Source: Planctomycetota bacterium (GTDB taxonomy: Bacteria; Planctomycetota; UBA8742; UBA2392). From it: DNA of 64,000 bases. The notes beneath the pieces are model-generated. The model saw only the letters and a list, made by a program, of their open reading frames with translations. It was not told the origin of the DNA and searched no databases. The translations under genes were made by a program, and so were the position numbers. Shown here one piece after another: positions 1 to 10,741 of the stretch (the first letter of the stretch is position 1; each line of letters opens with the position of its first letter). Location of the stretch: assembly GCA_020848275.1 (NCBI GenBank), contig JADLAK010000085.1, forward strand, positions 1 to 64,000, read 5' to 3'.

Positions 1-3000
1 CCGGGGTGACGTAGACGCCGTCGTCCCAGAACTCGTAGCGGTCGCCGTAGATGCGGACCTCGAAGTCGTCATAGCTGACGACGCCGCACAGGTCGTTGTC
101 GTCGGCCTCGGGCGTCTTGACCAGGAAGTCGAAGTAGTGGATGTCGTTGCTGTTGAGGCGGTCGATGCGGGAGGACCACGAGGCCTTCTGCGTCGAGGTC
201 AGGTTGCTGGTGATGCCGCCGTCGACGTAGTCCATGTCGGCGAGATCGCCGTCGGCGTCCAGGTCGACGTCGAGCTCGAAGCGGGTGTCGAAGTAGACGC
301 GGCGCGCGAGTTCCCAGTTGACGCGGGTCAGCACCTGGCGGCCATAGGCGTCGGACTGGTATTCGGCGATCAGGCCGTGAGTGTCGCCGTCGGATTTGCG
401 CCAGACCTTCTTGAGCTCGTTGAGGTAGTTGTAGCGGAAGTTGCGGGTGCCGTCGGCCAGCAAATTGCGGTTGTAGTCGTACTGCATGCCGACCTGGCCG
501 ATGGTGCTGTAGTTGTGGCGCGAACCGGCGCCGGGGTCGGCGGGGGCATCCACCGTCGCGCTCGGGTCGTCGGTGGTCTCGTAGTTGGTGGTCTGGTGAG
601 GCGATGTGCTGGAATCGGGTTCAGAGCCCGGCACGCCCACACCACCGCGGTACCAGTTGACCTTGTTGCGGGTGGCGGACTTGCGGCGGGCGTAAACAAC
701 GCGATCAGAGTGCTCAACCTCGTTGTTGCCGACGTCGGTCCAGTCGATGCCGGTTAAATCCTGGCCGCGCACGTTGTAGAGCGCCTTCGAAAGCGCATTG
801 CGCTCGTCGTGGGTATAGAAATCCACTTCGTCAGGCGCAACCGACGAGCCGTCGCCGTCGCCGGTGTACCAGCGGGCTTCGTAGCGCATCATGCTGTTGG
901 CGTCGTAATCGTAGTCGTAGCGGGCGAGCACGCCGTCGCCGCTGTTGGGTGTGCCGCTGGAGTCGTCATCGCGCGAGTGGCGGACGCTGGTGACGCGCAG
1001 CAGGGCGTCGCGTTTAATATCGGAGATCATGGGGCGCGAAGTATCGGCGAGCAGGTATTTGCGCTCACGGCTGTGCAGCAAACCGCCGCCGAAGTACTGG
1101 TACTCGGCGCTGGTGGCGGCGGTGCTCCAGCCGCTTGCGTTCTGCGTGGAGACCTTGGCGGTCGTGGGCCGGTGCTTGCGGTCAAAGAGCCATTCGGCGC
1201 GGGTGATCTCGCTGGGGTTGGTGCGGCCGTAGCGGCGGCCGCTTTCGTCGAAGCTGTTGACGACGGTGCGGTTTATTGACGTGTCAACACTGCCGCCGGT
1301 GTAGATCCACTGGTTCTGGCGCTGGAGCTGGCCGAGGGTGGTGAAGACGGAGTGCGTCTGCGTGAGCGTGGTTGCGCCGTCGTAGTTCCTGGCGTAACCG
1401 GCGCGGTAGAGGCCGTCGTAGGCGAACTCCTTGCCGTCTTCGCCGATGACCGAGAAGCCGTTGGCCGTCGCGCCGCTGACGTCGGCGCTTTCATCCAGCG
1501 GCAGGTCGTTCTTGTCGTAGCTGTAGCTGATCACCGTGCCGTTTTCGTCGCTGACGGCGAGCAGGTTGCTGTTGCCGTCATAGGCGCCGGACTTGGAATA
1601 AAACACGGTCGAGCCCACGGCGCTGACGCTGTGGCCCGAGCCCGCGCTGGTTTTCAAACCGACCCCCGCGGTGGGAGAAGTGCCGTCGGCGTGCTCAGTC
1701 TGCAGCCAGCGCTCGGCGAGGTCGTAACGGAAGATCGTCTTGTTGCCGGTGGGATCGATGTTGGCCGTGACGTTGGAGTTGCGGTCGTAGAGGATGCGGC
1801 CGTCGATGTCGGTGCTGGGCGTGGAGACGAGGCCGCCGCTGCCGATGGTCGTCAGGCCGACGCTGTGGGTCTTGTGGCGGGTGGGACGGTCGAGCAGGTC
1901 GAACTCGCTGGTGCGAACGACGCCCTTGCGATCGGTGGATTTGACGAGGTTGGAGCGCGAATCGTAGCGGTATTCGCGCGTGAGGCGCGAGGCAGCCCCG
2001 GAAAGCAGCGGCGCTTCGTCTTTGACCAGGCGGTTGATGGAATCGTAATAGAAGTTGGAGGTGAGGGTGGTGAAGGTGCTGTCGACTTCGTCAAAGAGGC
2101 TCGCGGTCAGGGCGACGACGTTGCCGTTTTCGTCGTAGCCGTATTCGTCGGAGTTGTCGTTGGACCCGCTGCCGTCGCGGTCATCGATGATTTTCTTCAG
2201 GCGGTTGTAAGCGTCGTATTCGTAGCGCGTGGGGATGTTGAGATCGTCCTGCGTCTCGGCCACCTGCCCGTTGTCGCGGAACATGATGCGGGCGCGCGAG
2301 AAGCCGACGGTGCTTGTATCGGGCGTTTCGGAGGCGTGATAGCCGAGCTCGACGCCGTCCTGATCTTTTGCAAGGGTCAGGGTGAGGTAGGCGCGGCCGA
2401 GGTTGTCGTACTGGGTGAAGGACTGGGCGAGCAACTCGTCTGACTGCCAGGAGTAGGTCTGCGTGGTGTCGTTGTAGAAACGCTTGGCGCCGGTGCGCGT
2501 GGCGCTGAGGGTTTGGCCGGCGCGGTTGTATTCGAACACGGTGATGTTGGGCGCGGTCAGGCGGTCCTTGGAGATCTGGAGGCGATCCAGCGCGTCGTAG
2601 AGGTAGTGACTGTCGTTGCCGCGGCCATCGAGCGCGCGGATGACGTTGGAGTTGGCGTCGAAGAAGACTTCGGACTGGATCAGCGCGCTTGAGCGGGAAA
2701 CGTTGGTGACGTCATAGCCGCCGTAACTCTTGATCGCGCGGTTGAGCTCGTCGTAGTCGGTGCCGGCGCGGTTGCCCTCGGGCAGGACGGTGTCGGTGAG
2801 ACGATAAAGCAGGTCGTACTCGTAGCTGAAAACGCGGTTGTTGTAGGCGTCGTAGGGCTCGGTGACAGTGAGCGGCAGGTCGAGGATATTGTAGGTGTAG
2901 GTGGTGTCGATGGTGGACGGGAGGCCGGCGTCGCCTTCTTCGTCGAAGTTGGAAATCTTCGACTTCTTGACGTTGCCGTTGAGGTCATACTCGGTGCGGC

Positions 3001-6000
3001 TGAAATATTTGACGTCGCCGTGGTAGTCGACCTCGGGCGTTTCGCTCTTGACGGCCTGGTCAAGCTGGTTGATGTAGGTGCGGTAGGTGTTGCCGCGCGG
3101 GTCGGTGGTGGTGCTGACGCGACCCACGGAATTGTAGGTAAGCGTCGTGATCAAAGGCGATGCGGACTGGCTGCCGACGCGAACTTGCGTGAGGTAGCCG
3201 TAATCGAAGCCTGTGGCGCCGTAGACATACTCAGTTTCGACGCCTTCGCCGTCGGTCGCGGTCTCAAGCTGCCCGAAGGAGTTGTAGGTGAAGGCCGAGG
3301 TGATTGATTGCCCGTCGTTGAGGCTGTCCGGGCTGACGGTCGCCTCGTCGACCTCCGGTGAAGTTACGTTCTGCAGCGTGCCATTGGTGTTGTAGGTGTA
3401 GGTGGTGGTGAATTCAGAGGAGTCATTGGTCGTAATCGGGGAGTTCGTGATGATGTCGTAGCTCGCGCCAAGCTCGTAGGCGCGTGGGCTGACGCTGGTA
3501 GCTAACAGATTGAAATTAGCTGTGTTGGTGTAAGTGAACGTTGCCAGAACACCGTTTTCGTGATTGTCGGGTAGCCCGCTGCCCAGGCCCGTTTCAATTT
3601 CAGCGCCGCCGGGCAGGCTCGCCGCACGCAGGAGGTTGCCGCGCGAACGCCGATCGCCATTGGCGATGTCGAAATACGCGACTGTTTTGTTGCCGCGCGG
3701 CAAAACGGTCTCAATCAGGTTGAATTCGGAATCGTACTCGAAGGTGGAAGTGTACGACGCCGGGTCTGTGGAACGAATCTTCGAACCGGTTTCACTGAGC
3801 GCGGTATTCCATTCGCTGGTGTAGTGCCGCAATAAACTGCAGGTGCCGTTGGAATTCAGACCGTATTCCGAGCGGTGAGCCAGCTGGTCAATCACGTCGA
3901 CGCTGGTTATCGGGCTGCCCGTGTAAACGAGATACAGGCGGTGCGTGGTGTCGCTTGCGCTGGTGCGGCCGACGTCCTGCGACTGAATGCGACCGGAACC
4001 GTCATAATTGTTCTGTAGCCACCCAAGCGGCGTCGTTTCATTGGCCTGGCGAGCGTCAATCAGCTCCGTCATGTTGCCGCCGCTGTCGTAGGTGAACTTC
4101 ACGCGCGTGCGGTAATTCGCGCCCTTGGTTTCGCTGTAGTACTGCTCGGTTTGAGGCAACCTGATCTGGGTCAGATCCGCCGTCGACGCGTCATAATCGA
4201 AGAGCCACTGGCGATAGCCCGCGTACGACGAACCAACTTCGTCATCGTCGGCTGTGTAGTCCGCGTAATCTGTCATGCTGAGAACGCGGCCGTCGCCGCG
4301 GTAAGCAAACGAAAGCTTGTATTGCGCCGTTGTGGGATAGCTGTAACGGTCACCGCGGATCTCCGTTAGCTGGCCGTTGCTGTTGTAGACGTAGGCAATG
4401 GCATTGCTGTAGCGGTCGTAAAGCGTGGCCTGGCGAAATAGCCGTCGGCCGGTCTGATCAAGGTTGGACGCGGTAAAACTCGCGCCGCCGCCATGCGCAA
4501 AGTTGAACGTGTAAACATCGTCGCTGTCACCCGCGCCGTTGGCCGCGCGCGTAATGGTGAGAAAGAAACCTGTGCACACATATGGGCCCACGCCAGTTGT
4601 ACCGGCTTGGGTGTAAGTGTCGATGCGCCCGTCACCGGAATAAACAGTGATGGTGTCGCCGCCGCTGTTATAGACCAGCCGATTGTCAAAGCTCGCCGTC
4701 CAGCCGCGGCCTACGGGGCCAAGATACTCCAACTGGCTGCGGTAGGTCACGCCTGCGCCCAGCGGCAGCATGCGGCCGGGGATACTCACCAGAGGCAAGT
4801 CGTGGCGGAATTCGCCGTTGTGGAGGTAGGTCGAAACACCGCCCATCGTCGCGTTCTGGGGCGGTTCCTGGGTGCTGCCGGATTCGCGTGCGGCGGTCAG
4901 TTGCTGCGGGTAAAGCACTGTAATAGTTCCGGTCGCAACACGCGTGCCGCCGTCATACACGTGAAACGTGCGAACGCCCGCATCCGCCGTCGCGTCGGTA
5001 GTGAAGTTCACCGCAATTTCGTCATCGGAGGTAACCGTGGTCACCGAACCAGTCACGCCGGAACCTGCAACGCTGACCGTCACGCCGGAAACAAACGGCA
5101 ATCCGCCGCTCTTTTCGATTGTCGCGCCGAGCGAGGTTCCCTGCGGCAGACCGATAAACCCGCTTGCAAGCGTCACCGTGCCGGTTGGCGGCTCGTAGCC
5201 AACGCCCGTCACGTTGACAATAAACGGCGATGACTCGTTACTCGCAAAGTGCGCAAAGCTGATAGTGGCGTTCTTGGCGCCGTTGGACGTTGGAACGAAC
5301 CGGACCTGGAAGGTCACGTTGTTTCCGGCTGTTACGACCGCAGGAAAACCTGAAGCTGTGAGACTGAATTGGTCAGCATCGGCGCCGCCAAGGGAGGGAA
5401 CATCAGTGTAAACATCATCGGCACTTGTATTCTTGACGAAAATTGTCAGCGCAACTGACGGTGCATTGATTACGTCGAGAGTGCCGAAATCGCGACCACC
5501 CGTGGCAGTGTCATTGTTAGCGAGCAACGTACCGGCGCCGTTGGTCTCACGAACCTCGATGGTGCCATTGACACCGCTGCCACTGACATTGACCACGAAC
5601 GGCGACGATGTGGTGGTGGCGGTGTGGGTGAAGCTGACGGCGGCCGTTTTTGAGCCGTAGGTTGTCGGGTTGAATGAAACAGTAAAACTCGTGTTCGCGC
5701 TGGCTGTGAGACTGCTTGTGAACCCGGCCGTGTCGAGCACAAACTCCGACGCATTGGTTCCGCCTAGGCTGGGGGTTCCCAGGCTGAGTGTCTCGGTTCC
5801 CGTGTTGACAATGTAGATCGTAACGGCCGACGTTGCCCCGGCGTCCACATCTTGCGTGCCAAAGGCTCGATCGTTTGCCGCGGCCTGGCCATTCGTCACG
5901 GCGGTGCCGCTGGTCGTCGTTTCATGAACTGCCAATTCGTAGCTGATGCCGGTGCCGCTGACATTCACGACAAAGGGCGACGACGTCGTGGTGGCGGTGT

Positions 6001-9000
6001 GCGTGAAGCTAATGGCGGCAGATTTGGCGCCGGTCGTACTTGGATCAAATGACACGGTGAAGCTGGTATTGGCGCCGGATGCAAGGCTCGTGCTGAAACC
6101 ACTGGTGTTCAAGACAAACTGCGAGGCATCGCCGCCGCCAAGGGACGGCGTGCCAAGTGTCAGACCTTGAGTTCCCGAATTAACAATGACGATCGTTGCG
6201 CTGGCGCTTGCCCCCGCAGCCACATCTCGATTGCCAAATGTACGGACACTTCCAGCCGCCTCGTTGTTGGTAATCACTGTGCCCGTTGACGTTGTCTCAT
6301 GGCCCGTCATGTCGTAGCTGATGCCGGTGCCGCTGACGTTGACGACAAACGGTGATGACGTATTCGTTCCGTCGTGCGTAAAGCTGATCGTCGCGGATTT
6401 CGCGCCCGTCGTGCTCGGATCAAACGAAACGGTGAAGCTCGTATTTGCGCCGGAAGCGAGATTTGTCGAGAAGCCACTGGTGTTAAGAATAAATTGCGCC
6501 GAATCCGTTCCACCCAGACTCGGCGTACCGAGGGTCAAGCCTTCAGTACCCGAGTTGACAACTACGATGGTTGCAGCGGAAGTCGCGCCGGCCGTTATGT
6601 CTTGATTGCCGAAGGCGCGAACTCCGCCGGCGGCCTGGTTATTGGTGATGATCGTACCGGAGGTGTTCGTTTCACGAGCGGTCAAGTCATAGCTGATGCC
6701 GGTACCACTGACGTTGACGACAAAGGGTGACGACGTGTTTGTGGCGTTGTGGGTGATGCTGATGGTGGCCGACTTTGCCCCTGTGGTGCTGGGGTCGAAC
6801 GACACGGTGAAGCTGGTGTTGGCGCTAGCGGCCAGGCTTGTGGAGAACCCAGTCGTGTCGAGGACAAATTGCGAGGAGTCAGATCCGCCCAACGTCGGTG
6901 TACTAAGCGTCAGAGACTGAGTGCCAGTGTTGACAATGACGATGGTTGCCGTGGAGCTTGCTCCCGCGGCAACATCCCGACTGCCAAATGCGCGGATACT
7001 GCCAGCCGCCTCGTTGTTGCTGATCGTCGTGCCCGTTGAAGTTGTCTCGCGGGCCGTCAAGTCGTAGCTGATGCCGGTGCCGCTGACGTTGACGACGAAG
7101 GGCGATGCTGTATTCGTTCCGTCGTGCGTAAAGCTGATCGTCGCGGATTTCGCGCCCGTCGTGCTGGGATCAAACGAAACGGTGAAGCTGGTGTCGGAAC
7201 TCGCCGCGAGGCTCGTGCTGAAACCGCTGGTGTTGAGGACAAACTGGGAGGCATCACCGCCGCCAAGCGAGGGCGTGCCGAGCGTCAAGCTTTGAGAGCC
7301 AGTATTGACGATCACGATCGTGGCCGTCGAGCTTGCACCCGCGGCGACATCCCGGTTGCCAAATGCGCGGACACCGCCTGCTGATTCGTTATTGGCGATA
7401 AGTGTGCCGCCTGAGGTTGTTTCACGAGCCTCAAGCGTCAGGCTTACACCCGTGCCGCTCACGTTGACGACGAAGGGTGACGAAGTATTCGTGCCGTTAT
7501 GCGTGAAGCTGATTGTTGCGGATTTCGCGCCGGTTGAACTTGGATCGAACGACACGGTGAAGCTGGTATTAGCGCTCGCCGCAAGGCTCGTGCTGAAGCC
7601 GCTCGTATTTAGGCTGAACTGCGAAGCGTCAGTGCCGCCGAGTGTCGGTGTGCCAAGCACAAGCGTGTGATCGCCGGTGTTTACGAGCACAATGGTTGCC
7701 GCGGCGGTTGCTCCCGCCGAAACGTCCTGATTGCCAAACGCGCGGATACTACCCGCCGCTTGGTTATTGGTGATCGTTGTACCACCGCTGGTCGTCTCAT
7801 GGACGACGACGTTGAAATTGCCGCTGGTGCCGCTCAAAGTGAAACTGAAGGTGCTCGACCAGTTGCCGTTTTCGAAACCATCCGTGGCGCGCACTCGCCA
7901 GTACCAGGTACGGTCATCCAGGTTGCCGAGACTATTCGGATAGACATAGGGCAACGTAATCCCGGCCCAGTTGCCATTGGGTACACCGGTGCCGGGGAAG
8001 CTTAGCGCGAAGGGACTGCTGTAGACCGTCCCCATCCCCAACACATAGCCAGTTCCCATGGAACTAGGCGTCGTGAGAATGCGGCGGCGTCCACCGGCGT
8101 TATTGAACGAACTGTTGTCGTCGATCTCGATCTCAAAGTTGCAGGCGTCGTTTTCAGTGTCGGTCGGGCTCTGGAAAACCATGTCCGGTGTGGAATTGGA
8201 GCCGGACGAAGAATTAGCCGGCGCGCGATTGGTGTCTGACACCGTTCCCGGCACCGCGTTGATATGAAAAGTCAGGCGGTGCCATGGTCCGCTGCGGTCG
8301 TCCTGGTTCCAAAGGCGAATGCGGGCGTAGTAAGTCGTGCCTTTGCTGAGAGTAGATCCGGCATAAGTGACGCCAACCGCTGACGTGCTGCTGGTTTTTC
8401 CGGGATTCCATTTGAAGGTCGAAAAGTCGCGGTTGGCTGAGACCTGGACCTGATAGGCAGACTGCGTGTCGCCCGTGAAGTTGCTTCCAAACACCCACGC
8501 AAAATAAGGCGTGGTAGTGATGACGTGGGAGTTGTCGGCATCTGTGCCGGAGCTTTCGCGCACGTCCCAGGACATTGCCCCTGCCGGGTTGCCACCGAGA
8601 AGATAGCCGAAGTAGGGTTCGGTAAGGTAAGGCGATGCGTCGACATTGGCATTGACATCGCTGCCTGCACCGGTGGTCGAATTCCAGTAGCAATTTTCGG
8701 CGAGCATGTACGTTGACGCGCCGGAACCATTGGTGTCAAAGGCAGCGCGAGGATCGTTACCCGCAAAAGTACAATGCGTACACACAACTCTGGTGGTTTG
8801 CGAACGGGCGTCTCGAATGCCGCCTCTTTGGCCGATTCCGTCGCCGTTGTCCGTAAACGCACATTGATCGAACGTGTATTCGCACGTGTTATTAGTGGCG
8901 CTTACGACTTCAACGCCGAAGTGGGTGTTGAAATCAATGTTCGTATCCCGGAACGTCGCCGTGGAAGTGCTTCGAAGTTCCTCCAGCCAAATGCCGTAGT

Positions 9001-10645
9001 TTGTGGTTGCGCCTGACACGCCTGTAATCGTGCAATCGTCGACGAGAATCGTGCAAACAGATGCTGTTTGAACTTGAACGTCCAGACCCGCCGCAGTCGC
9101 TCCGGTCGAGGTTGCCGATATAAACGACTGTTCGATCGTCAGGCTGCGTGCAGGAGTGTAGCCTCCTGTCGACGACTGGAAGAAATCAACGCCTGTAGCG
9201 TAATCTTCGATCAAACATCCGGTAATGGTCACATTGCCGCCGCCCTGTGTGGTCGTAATCAGGACACCTGTGGTACCGCTGCTGTCCGTAATCTCGCAGT
9301 CTTGGATCGTGACATCGTACGTGTTTGCCACCGACGTCGTGCCAATGGCCACGCCGCTCGTCACGGCGCCATTAATGGAGCAACCGTCCAGTGTTACGTG
9401 CCCGTAGTCGATGAACACGCAGGCGATGTTGCAGTCGTCGCTTGAGGATGTTGACCCGAGGTCAGCTCCCTCGATCATGGTGTGATAGCCGTTGCCGCTG
9501 CTGAGTTGGGTGCGCACGCGAATACCCGTATCGCATTTCCTGATAGTGATGCCCGGGATATGCCAGGCGCTGACCTGACCGCTGACTGGCACGTAGGTAG
9601 TGCCCTTGTTTAGGTCGATGCCTGTGGTCGCATTGCGGACGGTCAAATACGCAAACGGCCCCACGTCACCGGTGAAGATATTGGTCTTGGATGTGCTGTC
9701 GTCGACCAGTCCAACCCAATTGGTGTACGTTGTTCCGCTGATGGCTTGGAACGTGGGACGAATGCCTGTTGTGCCCCAAACATAGCCGTTGACCGCTTGG
9801 ACCTTCGATGCGGCAGAGCACTTGAAGGTGTAGGCGTCACCGAAGGTCCAGTGTGACTCATTACTGGCATCTCCGACTTGGCACGTTCCATCCAGCCGAG
9901 CGGGCGGCGTGGCCGGCGTTGTCAATGCAGGAAAGACGATCGTCGTCGAAGTTGACGCAACTGCATTCAGAAAGAGAACATAGGTTGTGTTCGTGACGGA
10001 AAACGGCAACGTAACATTGCCAGATTTCAGCACGTTGACGCCGTTGCCGATCATTTTAATCGCTGACGTAGTGCAATTGTCAAAAGACAGGTTCTCTAGC
10101 GTCGGAACATACGTGGCGCTGTTGTCCACTACGATGGCGCCGTCCTGGCTATCGTTACCGCCGTAGCTGAAAACGCATTTCTTCACTCCGGACTGCCTTT
10201 TTTGGCTTGATTCGAAGATCAACGCTCCCCACGTGTTGCTGGAGTCGTACCTTGTGAACGTAGTCGTTGCTGTGGTGTCACTGAAACTGATAATGCCGTC
10301 GTTACTAATGCGGATGTTGCCGCCGGTCTTGATCTTGAATGTAATCGCGCCGCTAGCTGCCTTGATTACCAAATCACCGTTCTTGGGACTCGATCCACCA
10401 CCGATGACAAGGTCGCAGTCTTCGTTCCACAGAATGTCAACCGCTCCACCGGTGCTATCAATCGTGAGTATCGCGTTGGCGCGGACTCTGATTGACCCAC
10501 CGCTGGAGCCCGACGGGTTGAGCGTGTACGGACTGCCCGCATTGTTCCAAGTGGTATTCGATGTGATGTCGCTGGTAACCGTGGTTGCAGCGGCAACACA
10601 GGGTGTAAAGAGAATCAAAGTCAACACGAGAAGAGCGCGGTACAT
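1..10645 (-). CDS. Giant secreted beta-helix / choice-of-anchor D / RHS (YD-repeat) protein, C-terminus outside window
   Basis: This reading frame stays open from an ATG at 10645-10643 to the left edge (3,548 codons seen). The start is preceded by AGGA about 10 nt upstream and encodes a clear signal peptide (MYRALLVLTLILFTPCVAAA), so the product is exported. Layout by position: low-complexity Gly/Ser/Thr sequence with right-handed beta-helix character (about 10.6-8.5 kb); a fibronectin-like stretch with paired Trp (8.5-7.85 kb); seven tandem 125-residue choice-of-anchor D (ASPM-SPD2-Hydin-like) domains (7.84-5.21 kb); then YD repeats of the RHS family with many 'YDxxxRL' and 'YNSxG' motifs down to position 1. 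RHS proteins form beta-cages that often enclose a C-terminal toxin or processing domain; that end is not visible. Role (polymorphic toxin, adhesin or wall protein) is unknown. Confidence 0.9.
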   Translation of the reverse strand, partial: MYRALLVLTLILFTPCVAAATTVTSDITSNTTWNNAGSPYTLNPSGSSGGSIRVRANAILTIDSTGGAVDILWNEDCDLVIGGGSSPKNGDLVIKAASGAITFKIKTGGNIRISNDGIISFSDTTATTTFTRYDSSNTWGALIFESSQKRQSGVKKCVFSYGGNDSQDGAIVVDNSATYVPTLENLSFDNCTTSAIKMIGNGVNVLKSGNVTLPFSVTNTTYVLFLNAVASTSTTIVFPALTTPATPPARLDGTCQVGDASNESHWTFGDAYTFKCSAASKVQAVNGYVWGTTGIRPTFQAISGTTYTNWVGLVDDSTSKTNIFTGDVGPFAYLTVRNATTGIDLNKGTTYVPVSGQVSAWHIPGITIRKCDTGIRVRTQLSSGNGYHTMIEGADLGSTSSSDDCNIACVFIDYGHVTLDGCSINGAVTSGVAIGTTSVANTYDVTIQDCEITDSSGTTGVLITTTQGGGNVTITGCLIEDYATGVDFFQSSTGGYTPARSLTIEQSFISATSTGATAAGLDVQVQTASVCTILVDDCTITGVSGATTNYGIWLEELRSTSTATFRDTNIDFNTHFGVEVVSATNNTCEYTFDQCAFTDNGDGIGQRGGIRDARSQTTRVVCTHCTFAGNDPRAAFDTNGSGASTYMLAENCYWNSTTGAGSDVNANVDASPYLTEPYFGYLLGGNPAGAMSWDVRESSGTDADNSHVITTTPYFAWVFGSNFTGDTQSAYQVQVSANRDFSTFKWNPGKTSSTSAVGVTYAGSTLSKGTTYYARIRLWNQDDRSGPWHRLTFHINAVPGTVSDTNRAPANSSSGSNSTPDMVFQSPTDTENDACNFEIEIDDNSSFNNAGGRRRILTTPSSMGTGYVLGMGTVYSSPFALSFPGTGVPNGNWAGITLPYVYPNSLGNLDDRTWYWRVRATDGFENGNWSSTFSFTLSGTSGNFNVVVHETTSGGTTITNNQAAGSIRAFGNQDVSAGATAAATIVLVNTGDHTLVLGTPTLGGTDASQFSLNTSGFSTSLAASANTSFTVSFDPSSTGAKSATISFTHNGTNTSSPFVVNVSGTGVSLTLEARETTSGGTLIANNESAGGVRAFGNRDVAAGASSTATIVIVNTGSQSLTLGTPSLGGGDASQFVLNTSGFSTSLAASSDTSFTVSFDPSTTGAKSATISFTHDGTNTASPFVVNVSGTGISYDLTARETTSTGTTISNNEAAGSIRAFGSRDVAAGASSTATIVIVNTGTQSLTLSTPTLGGSDSSQFVLDTTGFSTSLAASANTSFTVSFDPSTTGAKSATISITHNATNTSSPFVVNVSGTGISYDLTARETNTSGTIITNNQAAGGVRAFGNQDITAGATSAATIVVVNSGTEGLTLGTPSLGGTDSAQFILNTSGFSTNLASGANTSFTVSFDPSTTGAKSATISFTHDGTNTSSPFVVNVSGTGISYDMTGHETTSTGTVITNNEAAGSVRTFGNRDVAAGASASATIVIVNSGTQGLTLGTPSLGGGDASQFVLNTSGFSTSLASGANTSFTVSFDPSTTGAKSAAISFTHTATTTSSPFVVNVSGTGISYELAVHETTTSGTAVTNGQAAANDRAFGTQDVDAGATSAVTIYIVNTGTETLSLGTPSLGGTNASEFVLDTAGFTSSLTASANTSFTVSFNPTTYGSKTAAVSFTHTATTTSSPFVVNVSGSGVNGTIEVRETNGAGTLLANNDTATGGRDFGTLDVINAPSVALTIFVKNTSADDVYTDVPSLGGADADQFSLTASGFPAVVTAGNNVTFQVRFVPTSNGAKNATISFAHFASNESSPFIVNVTGVGYEPPTGTVTLASGFIGLPQGTSLGATIEKSGGLPFVSGVTVSVAGSGVTGSVTTVTSDDEIAVNFTTDATADAGVRTFHVYDGGTRVATGTITVLYPQQLTAARESGSTQEPPQNATMGGVSTYLHNGEFRHDLPLVSIPGRMLPLGAGVTYRSQLEYLGPVGRGWTASFDNRLVYNSGGDTITVYSGDGRIDTYTQAGTTGVGPYVCTGFFLTITRAANGAGDSDDVYTFNFAHGGGASFTASNLDQTGRRLFRQATLYDRYSNAIAYVYNSNGQLTEIRGDRYSYPTTAQYKLSFAYRGDGRVLSMTDYADYTADDDEVGSSYAGYRQWLFDYDASTADLTQIRLPQTEQYYSETKGANYRTRVKFTYDSGGNMTELIDARQANETTPLGWLQNNYDGSGRIQSQDVGRTSASDTTHRLYLVYTGSPITSVDVIDQLAHRSEYGLNSNGTCSLLRHYTSEWNTALSETGSKIRSTDPASYTSTFEYDSEFNLIETVLPRGNKTVAYFDIANGDRRSRGNLLRAASLPGGAEIETGLGSGLPDNHENGVLATFTYTNTANFNLLATSVSPRAYELGASYDIITNSPITTNDSSEFTTTYTYNTNGTLQNVTSPEVDEATVSPDSLNDGQSITSAFTYNSFGQLETATDGEGVETEYVYGATGFDYGYLTQVRVGSQSASPLITTLTYNSVGRVSTTTDPRGNTYRTYINQLDQAVKSETPEVDYHGDVKYFSRTEYDLNGNVKKSKISNFDEEGDAGLPSTIDTTYTYNILDLPLTVTEPYDAYNNRVFSYEYDLLYRLTDTVLPEGNRAGTDYDELNRAIKSYGGYDVTNVSRSSALIQSEVFFDANSNVIRALDGRGNDSHYLYDALDRLQISKDRLTAPNITVFEYNRAGQTLSATRTGAKRFYNDTTQTYSWQSDELLAQSFTQYDNLGRAYLTLTLAKDQDGVELGYHASETPDTSTVGFSRARIMFRDNGQVAETQDDLNIPTRYEYDAYNRLKKIIDDRDGSGSNDNSDEYGYDENGNVVALTASLFDEVDSTFTTLTSNFYYDSINRLVKDEAPLLSGAASRLTREYRYDSRSNLVKSTDRKGVVRTSEFDLLDRPTRHKTHSVGLTTIGSGGLVSTPSTDIDGRILYDRNSNVTANIDPTGNKTIFRYDLAERWLQTEHADGTSPTAGVGLKTSAGSGHSVSAVGSTVFYSKSGAYDGNSNLLAVSDENGTVISYSYDKNDLPLDESADVSGATANGFSVIGEDGKEFAYDGLYRAGYARNYDGATTLTQTHSVFTTLGQLQRQNQWIYTGGSVDTSINRTVVNSFDESGRRYGRTNPSEITRAEWLFDRKHRPTTAKVSTQNASGWSTAATSAEYQYFGGGLLHSRERKYLLADTSRPMISDIKRDALLRVTSVRHSRDDDSSGTPNSGDGVLARYDYDYDANSMMRYEARWYTGDGDGSSVAPDEVDFYTHDERNALSKALYNVRGQDLTGIDWTDVGNNEVEHSDRVVYARRKSATRNKVNWYRGGVGVPGSEPDSSTSPHQTTNYETTDDPSATVDAPADPGAGSRHNYSTIGQVGMQYDYNRNLLADGTRNFRYNYLNELKKVWRKSDGDTHGLIAEYQSDAYGRQVLTRVNWELARRVYFDTRFELDVDLDADGDLADMDYVDGGITSNLTSTQKASWSSRIDRLNSNDIHYFDFLVKTPEADDNDLCGVVSYDDFEVRIYGDRYEFWDDGVYVTP
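5211..7836 (-). repeat. Seven tandem 375-bp repeats (choice-of-anchor D domains) inside the giant gene
   Basis: The same landmark (an ACGTT-like pentamer in the segment encoding 'VSGTG') recurs at 7836, 7461, 7086, 6711, 6336, 5961, 5586 and 5211. Every step is exactly 375 bp, so seven units of 125 codons lie in register with no indels. Each unit encodes a segment resembling 'NTSGFSTSLAASANTSFTV' followed by 'FDPSSTGAKSATISFTHNG'. Confidence 0.9.
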
Positions 10646-10741
10646 AGGTTGGTTGTCCTGTAGGTAGTGCGTGTAGAAATCGAGAGGGCGGCTTGCAGCC
10701 TGATATGAGTCTGCAATGGATCGACATCAACACTGCCGGAC

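Noticed and set aside
137-9445. Long plus-strand frames such as 1352-2443 and 137-757
   Set aside because: They are antisense mirrors of the YD/RHS and repeat-coding minus strand; they are Val/Ala/Gly-rich, lack domains and overlap a continuous coding frame with signal peptide.
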